A stretch of DNA of 64,000 nucleotides from Hygrocybe punicea (lineage: Eukaryota; Basidiomycota; Agaricomycetes; Agaricales; Hygrophoraceae): NCBI GenBank assembly GCA_963556145.1, contig OY744465.1, forward strand, positions 1,798,001-1,862,000, given 5' to 3'. The notes under the pieces are model-generated. The model was not told the origin of the DNA. It ran no database searches and saw only the letters and a program-made list of their open reading frames with translations. How positions within the stretch are numbered: position 1 is the first letter of the stretch; each line of letters opens with the position of its first letter. Position numbers and translations under genes: made by a program. Positions 57,721 to 64,000 of the stretch are shown here, piece after piece.

Positions 57721-59600
57721 GGTGGTTCAGGTTCAAGAGGCAAAAGTGCAATAAGGTTCAAAGTCTGGGTTCAAATGGTGATCTGACTAATGATTATATA
57801 ATCATGATTACATAAGAAAATTGCCCAAAACCAAAATTGAAATACAAAGTGATCTAACCACATTGGGTTTGTTTATTTGTATTTGTTTGTCATATGATCA
57901 AGTTGTAACATTGATCACATATGTCCAGTGATAATATTCACAGGAGAATGCTTTATTTGTCTTTGTTTATATCTATTTGTATTTGTTTACTAAAGCTCAA
58001 ATAACACTATATAAACTCAAACATCTGATGAAATATATATTATTACAATATATAATTTGATTTTTTAGATGCGATGAAGTTTATGATGATCAGTATGAAA
58101 TTTGGCATATATTATGAAAAATTGCCTTATATAGTTAGACTGGTCACATGTGACTGTCACCATTGTGATCGGCACAAAATTTGGTATATACTATGAGAAA
58201 TTACCTTATATGGTTAGAGCGGTCACATGTGACTGTCACACCTTACCTGAAATGGTTACATTAGTCAGCAGTTCAATTTTCAGCTGATTCTGATAAGAAT
58301 TGAGACCAGTACGAATATTTTGAATATAATTGGAAGGTAATGTGTCTTTTTTATGACAACCCATATTTGGATGCTTATGTAAGCTTGTCCACACATGGCC
58401 CCAACTGTATCCGATTTTCCAGTATCAGAAATAGAATCATATCTCTTGCCCAAAAAAAATTTCTCTATAGGCGATCATAGAACATTAATTAATTACGAAC
58501 CCTCACTGGTGCTGGTTTGATAAAGAACGAGTCTTTTAATAAATTAAAAGAACTCGTAATCTCTCAGCCAGGGATTTTCCAGTACTGTAGCAGTGCTCGG
58601 CATCTAACCCTAGCTCAGGGCTTGACCAAGGCACTTGTTCAGTAATTTTTATTTCACCTTAGTTCAGGGCCATGCCCAAAGCATGGGTTGTCATATCCTT
58701 GCCTAAGCCATAGATGGGCCCCAAAACAGGGCTACATAAGCATTGTCCACACATAATGTCCGTGACATGGGATAAGGGTATTTCCCGTTTGGGCGTGTAG
58801 GATGACGCCCCTCACCCTCTCGGAAATGGCTTGGTAGGAGCCTGGAGGGAGTGAAGAAATAATCATGCATCAGCAAAACAGCCGTCAACGATACAGGTCT
58901 GCCACGTGCTGTGCAGACGTCTATAGAGTCATAGTGTCATAGAGTACTTCTTTGTATGTCTAAATCTATATAGTGCCCCGCAACATCTATGCAAGTCTAT
59001 GCAGTCCGCTGTCTCACCTGTATAGACCTGTATAGACCTGTCACCTATCTGTATCGCACTACATAACTGCATCCAGAATGCAACAACACCACTTATTTTA
59101 TATTTTATATTCCAATATTTTCATCATCATATAAAAGAAAAGCAAAAACAATTATATTGATCTAGGATAAACACCTACATGATCACGACGGCATGGGTTA
59201 GTATATAATAATTAAAACTCTCCCGTCATCATTTCCATCTTGTCAATCTCCGTCGTCGTCGTCGTCATCGTTGTCCTTCGTCGTCGTCGTCATCTCCGTC
59301 TGTCGTCCTCACCATGGTTGTCCCATTCCATTCCTGTCCCCATCGTGTTCGCCGTCTTCGTCATTCCTGTCGTCTTCGTGATCTCTGTCTTCCTCATCCC
59401 CATTCCCGTCCTTGCGGTTACAGTTGCGGACCCATTGTTTGCCTCCTCGGTGCTGGCCGGCAAGGGCAGCAGGATGTGCCAGTAGTCAGTAGATGATATT
59501 ATATGAATGTAAAAAAACTCACAGTAGCATGGGTGGTTCACCCATGCCCGCTGCGACTCTCGTCGACTTGCGCCGTTGTCCTTCATCGTCGGGCCCGTCT
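57721..59600. other. No gene recognised; transposon debris
   Basis: AT-rich DNA to 58470; TIR-like motif GGCTCCTACCAAGCC on minus (58842-58808); CTATATAG/TCTATAC-rich stretch 58920-59050; a GTCGTCGTCGTC simple repeat at 59240-59310. The frame at 59240-59485 is the simple repeat and is not called. Confidence 0.4.
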
Positions 59601-59616
59601 TGGTCATTGCGCTGCA

Positions 59617-61445
59617 CTAGATTGAGCCAGCATGGGCTGGCGGGCATTTGGATGCGCGGCGTTGTTGGTTGGCAGGGCGCCGGCACTGTGAAACAACATG
59701 TGTAAGTAAAAACAGAAGTAAAAACTAAAAATCAAACCATCTTTGCAGCAGGTGGTGCACCAACCACCGAGTTCGATGCCAGCAGGCGAAATTGTTCGCG
59801 TTTTGCTGCTGATCTGTATGGAAACAGGGTGACCGCCCTCTCGGCCTACAATCAACAGCAAAATATCAGTGTGTCGTTGCAAGAGAATGAGGAGGCAGAC
59901 TTACCCATGAGATAAGTTGCTGCCTTTGCTCAGCCGTTCGAGTATCCCTTGAACGCTCCGTTGGGAGCGCATGGAGGACCTTGCCATTCTTGTCGGGGAT
60001 GCCGTGGCCAAGAAGGGCCTCACGGCGCCAAGTCGACTGCTTGCTTTGAGATTTTTAACACCAGGCCTTGGCCCTTTATGCGCCCGGCGTGCACTGGGAA
60101 TTAAACTACATGCAAGTGCGGGTGAGCTTGATGGAAAGCATAGATGTCACTCGATTGAGAAAAACGCACCTGTCCCATTCATTTCGGTCAGCGCTGAAGG
60201 CCTGCAGGCGCTGCTGCAGGGTGACTACATTTCCCGAGATCGGGAGCTTGAAGTCACTGCGTCCGGGTCCAGATCGTCAAAGTCCAGACTAGCCATGGCC
60301 TCCGCCAACTTGACTGTGCTCTCCAGTGCCATCATCCCCCGACTCATGGTATTGTCGTCGTCGTCGGGGTACTGCGACTTGTCGTCGTCATCATCGCGAT
60401 CGAACGAGTAGCCCATGTACGAGTTGCGTCCGAGCGGGTCGTCCTCGATGATAGCGGGGCCGCGGGGCTTCTCAGCCACCAGCCCCACATTTTGTTTCTG
60501 CCTCGCTTGGGCGCTAAAGTCCGAGAACCGATCCAGAATGTCCCGCATCTCTTTGTCATCATGCACACTCCCGCCATCGCCATCGCCATCCTCCTCGTGC
60601 AATCCACGGGACCTCCAAACATGGGGGCGGCCATTGTCACTCTGTGGCACACTCAAGGTATGTTCTCCAGCACTGTTGGTATGGTACAGGTCTTGATACC
60701 ACTTCATGTGCAGGCGCGCTTCGAGGTCTTCAGGGCTCACACCAACACTCTGCTGGTGTAGCGGAAAAGAAGACAACACCGCGGGGGCAAGGAGCGGACG
60801 TGTTGGGAAGGGTAATTCGCGGCCCCGTAAACTGGGGGCTCTAGACACGGTTGTAGTGGAGGGCGGCGAGGGATCATTTTTTTGAATTAGGGGTAGGGAC
60901 GGCTTCCTGGTAGGTGTGAGAGGGAATGGTGAGGCGATATTTAGCTGACGGGAGGGAAACGATGGCGGGCGTCTTTGTGATAGGGTGGTGGGCAAGTGCG
61001 TCCTCAGCGGGCTGGAACGTGACTGCGGCGATGCAGTTCTCAACGGTCTGGTAAACAATCCCAGTTCAAGATTTCTGGTCGGGCTGCTCTGGTTCGACAG
61101 CGGCGAGCGGCCTCGAGAAGGCTCCCTCGGTGTAAGTGGGGGCGGAAGGGGACCACTCGGGGGCAGACTGGGTGGAGGGAGATCATAGTACCCGAGAACA
61201 GACGGCCCGGGAGATGGGACTAGATAATCGGACGATGGGATGATCGTCCATGACGGCGATGGCGAGCGGTTCTGGGGAGCTGTGATGGCGGGTGCGATGG
61301 AAAGCGGATACGGGACGCGTCGCTGTGGAGATGGCGGCCGAGTCAGGGGGAGAGAGATTGTGGGCTTGGTGCCCACGCTCTCGGAGGTAGACGCCGTGTG
61401 GATTTCGCTGTGTCCGCTCAATGAGCCACTGGGGCAGGCACAGGC
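59617..61445 (-). CDS. Multi-exon Pro/Ser-rich protein, uncharacterised
   Basis: The main exon (about 61445 to 60260) is rich in PPS and RSPSP motifs, then HMKWYQDLYH, DDKEMRDILDRFSDFSAQAR and an acidic DRDDDDD run. An intron of 44 or 65 nt then switches frame to QRLQAFSADRNEWD (about 60213-60171). Further exons 60043-59905 (REALLGHGIPDKNGKVLHAL), 59845-59738 (AERAVTLFPYRSAAKREQF) and 59685-59617 join in phase. The C-terminal part looks like a helical folded domain. The start is not resolved; no convincing ATG precedes the first proline-rich residues, so an upstream exon is likely. I do not recognise the family. It is divergent from DPH3, with about 490 bp between them, and probably a host gene. 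Confidence 0.6.
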
Positions 61446-61934
61446 AGGGAAGCTTTGCTGCTGTCAATGCTGGTGACTGTCGTCGAGGGTGGCTGTCGAA
61501 TGGGGAGTCAGCGCTAGTCAGCCCTTGAAAGCGAGTAGGAAAATGAACTGTACCAAACACGGACAAATGCTGGACTTGAGAATAATTTCACCAACAAGAT
61601 TTACTTAGTTGCGGCTATATAGTACGAAATACCTAGTGACTGTGTAGGACTAGGTAGGACTGCAAAACCCCCAAAGTACCTGTGTAGAAGGAGAGGTTGT
61701 CTATCCTCTGCTACATAGAGTGACAGGCATTCTATCCAGATCTATACAACACTATACAAATCAGGGTTGTCTATAAGCGTCTATGGATTACTATAGTTTT
61801 GACAGGTATCTATATCACTCTATACCAAAACGACTGTTTTGCTGATGTGTTCATGTTTATAATATAAAATTCAGACTCAGCATCGGCACCGTCTGCCGAA
61901 TCCATCGTACGCGGTATCAACATCCAACTTGAAC
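61446..61934. other. Shared upstream region of two divergent genes
   Basis: Lies between the proline-rich gene (minus) and DPH3 (plus). Probably holds both promoters and an upstream exon of the minus gene. It contains a CTATA-rich stretch (61740-61830) resembling 58920-59050. No specific element can be assigned. Confidence 0.3.
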
Positions 61935-62293
61935 ATGGGGGCATATTACGACGAAATTGAGATCGAGGACATGTCCTGGGATAGCGAAAAGGGTGTCTAC
62001 CACTATCCTTGTCCCTGCGGGGACAGATTCGAGATATCTCGACAGCAACTTACCGTTTGCGAAGACATTGCGACATGTCCGAGCTGCAGCCTTATCATCC
62101 GAGTAATTTATGATCCTGTGCGTTTTAGTACTGTGATATATGTCATGATTATGCGCAGAAGAGAGGTTCTCTGACGGCTTTTATTCAGCTTGACTTTGAA
62201 GATGAGCCCCCAGATGACGACGAGGACAGCACCAGTGAGGAGGAAGAATATAATTTTGAGGATGCGATGGAGAAGCTGAATGTCGAAAATTAA
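61935..62293 (+). CDS. DPH3: Diphthamide biosynthesis protein 3 (CSL zinc finger)
   Basis: Two exons, 61935-62117 and 62189-62293, with a 71-nt intron (GTGCGT donor, CTGAC branch, TTCAG acceptor), give 95 residues. The CSL zinc finger is complete: YDEIEIEDM, then [11 protein letters not shown] with two cysteines, then CPSCSL with the other two. Yeast Kti11 and human DPH3 are 82 residues, so this is a normal length with a longer acidic tail ([18 protein letters not shown]). DPH3 donates electrons to the Dph1-Dph2 radical enzyme in the first step of diphthamide formation on elongation factor 2, and works with Elongator in tRNA wobble modification. ATG 61935 is chosen because the conserved residues start six codons later. 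A transposon lies 26 bp past the stop. Confidence 0.95.
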
Positions 62294-62459
62294 CCGTATG
62301 TCGGGAATGATATGAAGTACTACAGTGCTTTCACAATTTCATGTCTCACGTAGTCAAACGTAGTTGAAAATGCTGGAAAAGAAAAAAAATCATTAAAACT
62401 CTATTCTCGTATATTCAAAGCCCAGACGTGCTCAATCACCCTCTTTGTTACTTCTTAGA

Positions 62460-62932
62460 ATGTCCAACATATACCCAGAGGACGAGCTTTCCTTCCCTAG
62501 CTCTGACAGCAACTCAGAAGACGAATCGGCCAACTCCTGCTTGGATGACGAGAATGGCTGTCAAACTGTAAAAGAGAATATAATGCGCTTGGGGTGCTAG
62601 CGGAGGAATTGGATGAGTCCGAGAGCGAGACTGATGAGATCCTACAAAGTGAGATTAACCTTCCGTTTGATCTTCACAAAGAACAGGCTCTTACCCAAAA
62701 TTTAAAATCCGTCTACCAGCACTTGCTAAACAGAGGGAGCCTGATGAAGACAAGTTGCCTGCTACAAGCGGGAAAAAAAGGTTGGCTGATGAAGCTGCCT
62801 ATTCCTCGGATCACGAAGAAAGTTCTACCAAAAAGAAACGCCGCAAGAGTCACAAACATAACGGTGGAACTGCAGTTAGACCAAGGCACTGTGGTCGCTC
62901 AAAATATCTTGCTAGCAATGAGGAATCACACG
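62460..62932 (+). pseudogene. Host-like gene fragment inside the Tc1/mariner element
   Basis: ATG 62460 opens an acidic frame (MSNIYPEDELSFPSSSDSNS, then EDESANS). A shift of frame at 62580-62600 leads to LAEELDESESETDEIL, and a second shift near 62690 to FKIRLPALAKQREPDEDKL and a nuclear-localisation-like STKKKRRKSHKHN. The shifts could be introns that I cannot place or real damage. It is on the opposite strand to the transposase and unlike any transposase C-terminus, so it may be captured host sequence. Confidence 0.45.
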
Positions 62933-63530
62933 TCATGCCACTAAAGAAACGTGGAGGGGCCTCAACAGTTTTGGGAGGCTGTCACGAAAAACTTCACAGT
63001 CCCAGTTTTGTGGAAGTTGCGACCTGCTAGGCGCATGGCCATATTTTCGGGGAAGTGTGCAGCCATCCTTGCTTGTTTCATCTAGGAATACCATCTAATC
63101 CGCTGGGTAGTTGGCCCTAATGTCATAGAACCATGCAGCACGAGCAGCATCATCTCGTTCAGCGGCAATCTTTCGTGTGACCTTGCGAGTTAATCCAAGC
63201 ACATTTAAATGGTTGTGGAGAGCCGTAATTGATATAGGCTGGTTGAAATATATTGCTAGCCATTCCCTGATTTCGTCAAGGTAGAGGGATGGTGTTTCGC
63301 TTATGAGCTCCCGGAGATCCTCAATAATTTCAACGTTCAACAAGCATGGAGGACTGCGCAACACACTGGGTGGGTCTACACGTCCATACGCAGGATGTTT
63401 TTCGAGCCATCGTCCAATACTCTTCAGTGAGACTCCGAGTAGCATCAGCGATACGTTCTATCTCCCAACCTTGATCCAGGAGCTGCAGAGCTTGTTGTTT
63501 CATGTCCGGGCTAATGTTCCAATAACCCAT
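62933..63530 (-). pseudogene. Tc1/mariner (DDE_3) transposase, broken
   Basis: ATG 63530 gives MGYWNISPDMKQQALQLLDQ then the first helix-turn-helix. A one-base insertion at about 63437 shifts the frame to LGVSLKSIGRWLEKHPAYG. The second DNA-binding domain (YLDEIREWLAIYF, LHNHLNVLGLTRKV) and RDDAARAAWFYDIRANYPAD follow, then an in-frame TAG at about 63095, then MVFLDETSKDGCTLPRKYGH with the first catalytic aspartate. The frame ends at 62933. The two later catalytic acidic residues are missing, replaced by the unrelated plus-strand fragment. A mobilising enzyme would have to come from elsewhere. Confidence 0.85.
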
Positions 63531-63664
63531 GGTCGTTTAGGTATGATTATAAGTGGTCTGCGAGGCTGAGAGGGTGCAATAGAATTTCGACGATTAAATT
63601 TCTTTTCCAGGATTTTCAACACGTTTGAACACGTGAGACATGAAATTGTGAAAGCACTGTAGTA

Positions 63665-64000
63665 AGCTTTCCGAGTCTATACCAAACACTCAGCTCACAC
63701 TGCTCTCAGATAGTGTACGCACAATATTAATTGTAATGTGTCTGCGATTCTTTGGCTTTTCCCGTCACACCCCCGGGTCTTAGCCATGCCACTTGATATT
63801 TCTCAGCAGTGCAAATCCTCCCTTGATCCCCCTTCTCGATGATGGGGCAATGCGTCTTCCTCAGCAGTTGGGTTGGCAGGCTTGATATGCTACTACTGGC
63901 TGGTCTGGTGATAATCGGGTGATTGTGAATGCTGTTGTAAGTTATGTAGGCCCTGGGCTTAACAAGGTCATTACTGAAGGTATCTGGTGAGCTTGTTTAC
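63665..64000. other. No gene recognised at the right edge
   Basis: Mixed-composition sequence outside the transposon. Nothing that I can assign. Confidence 0.3.

Larger units (their letters stand above)
62320..63662. mobile_element. Tc1/mariner-type element with TA duplication
   Basis: The ends match in reverse over about 65 bp (62320-62384 and 63599-63662), starting CTACAGTGCTTTCACAATTT, with one indel and a few changes. TA flanks both sides (62318-62319 and 63663-63664). The length is 1343 bp. A broken DDE_3-type transposase occupies the right half on minus, and a plus-strand acidic/basic gene fragment the left half. TA target duplications and CAGTG-like ends are typical of Tc1/mariner. 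Confidence 0.9.

Noticed and set aside
59240..59485. Val/Ile-rich frame MSISVVVVVIVV
   Set aside because: GTCGTCGTC simple repeat.
60985..61476. Plus-strand frames within the proline-rich gene
   Set aside because: Antisense shadows; the minus strand has the in-phase exon chain.
1..64000. tRNA or rRNA genes
   Set aside because: I scanned for GGTTCGAATCC-type T-loops and rRNA-like blocks and found none that folds convincingly. The GGTTCGAAC near 2351 is part of the hAT subterminal repeats. A tRNAscan run would settle this.

Overview
The window looks like a transposon-dense stretch of a basidiomycete (most likely agaricomycete) nuclear genome. The reasons are short GT-AG introns of about 45-90 nt in every spliced gene, a eukaryotic DPH3 gene, two Helitrons, a Tc1/mariner element, hAT-type ends, and several gene families that I know mainly from mushroom genomes (DUF6589, a DUF6698-like family, and a RecQ-like dispersed helicase). 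All family names come from memory of motifs; no database search was possible. LAYOUT. 1-4453: decayed minus-strand protein fragments, a complete non-autonomous hAT element with an 8-bp target duplication (2312-3678), and the 5' half of a DUF6698-like gene on the plus strand. 4500-26314: a 21.8-kb block bounded by hAT-like ends and a 7/8-matching 8-bp duplication, which splits one ordinary 48-nt intron of that gene. The block carries three intact multi-exon genes of unknown role (8559-10606 plus, 12516-10694 minus with an ATP-grasp-like half, 13687-15612 plus), a decayed Helitron (16701-24515) and a G-quadruplex-prone 24-bp array. 26325-27098: the 3' half of the DUF6698-like gene. 27099-36620: a 9.5-kb palindrome of low-complexity DNA and 44-bp tandem repeats, centred on a 100-N gap that looks like an assembly overlap. 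36823-38532: a possible solo LTR and a small foldback. 39154-47349: an 8.2-kb inverted-repeat element with two convergent genes, DUF6589 (plus) and a RecQ-like helicase (minus), into which a young 2.6-kb LTR element with a single ORF has inserted. 47350-57720: a simple-repeat island, then a second Helitron (minus) with five coding segments, a solo LTR inserted in frame and a 300-bp tandem repeat upstream. 57721-64000: the most host-like part, with an uncharacterised proline-rich multi-exon gene (minus), DPH3 (plus), and a Tc1/mariner element 26 bp past the DPH3 stop that contains a broken transposase and an apparently unrelated host-like gene fragment. HOW IT FITS TOGETHER. The region is a nested stack of insertions: element in intron, LTR in helicase, LTR in Helitron, transposon beside a housekeeping gene. 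Many broken frames carry in-frame TGA where an arginine CGA is expected, as CpG deamination would produce. The three cargo genes, DPH3, the proline-rich gene and the LTR-element ORF are the only frames that I could follow without needing a mutation. The strongest candidates for something undescribed are the DUF6589 + RecQ two-gene inverted-repeat transposon and the 21.8-kb hAT-bounded cargo block.
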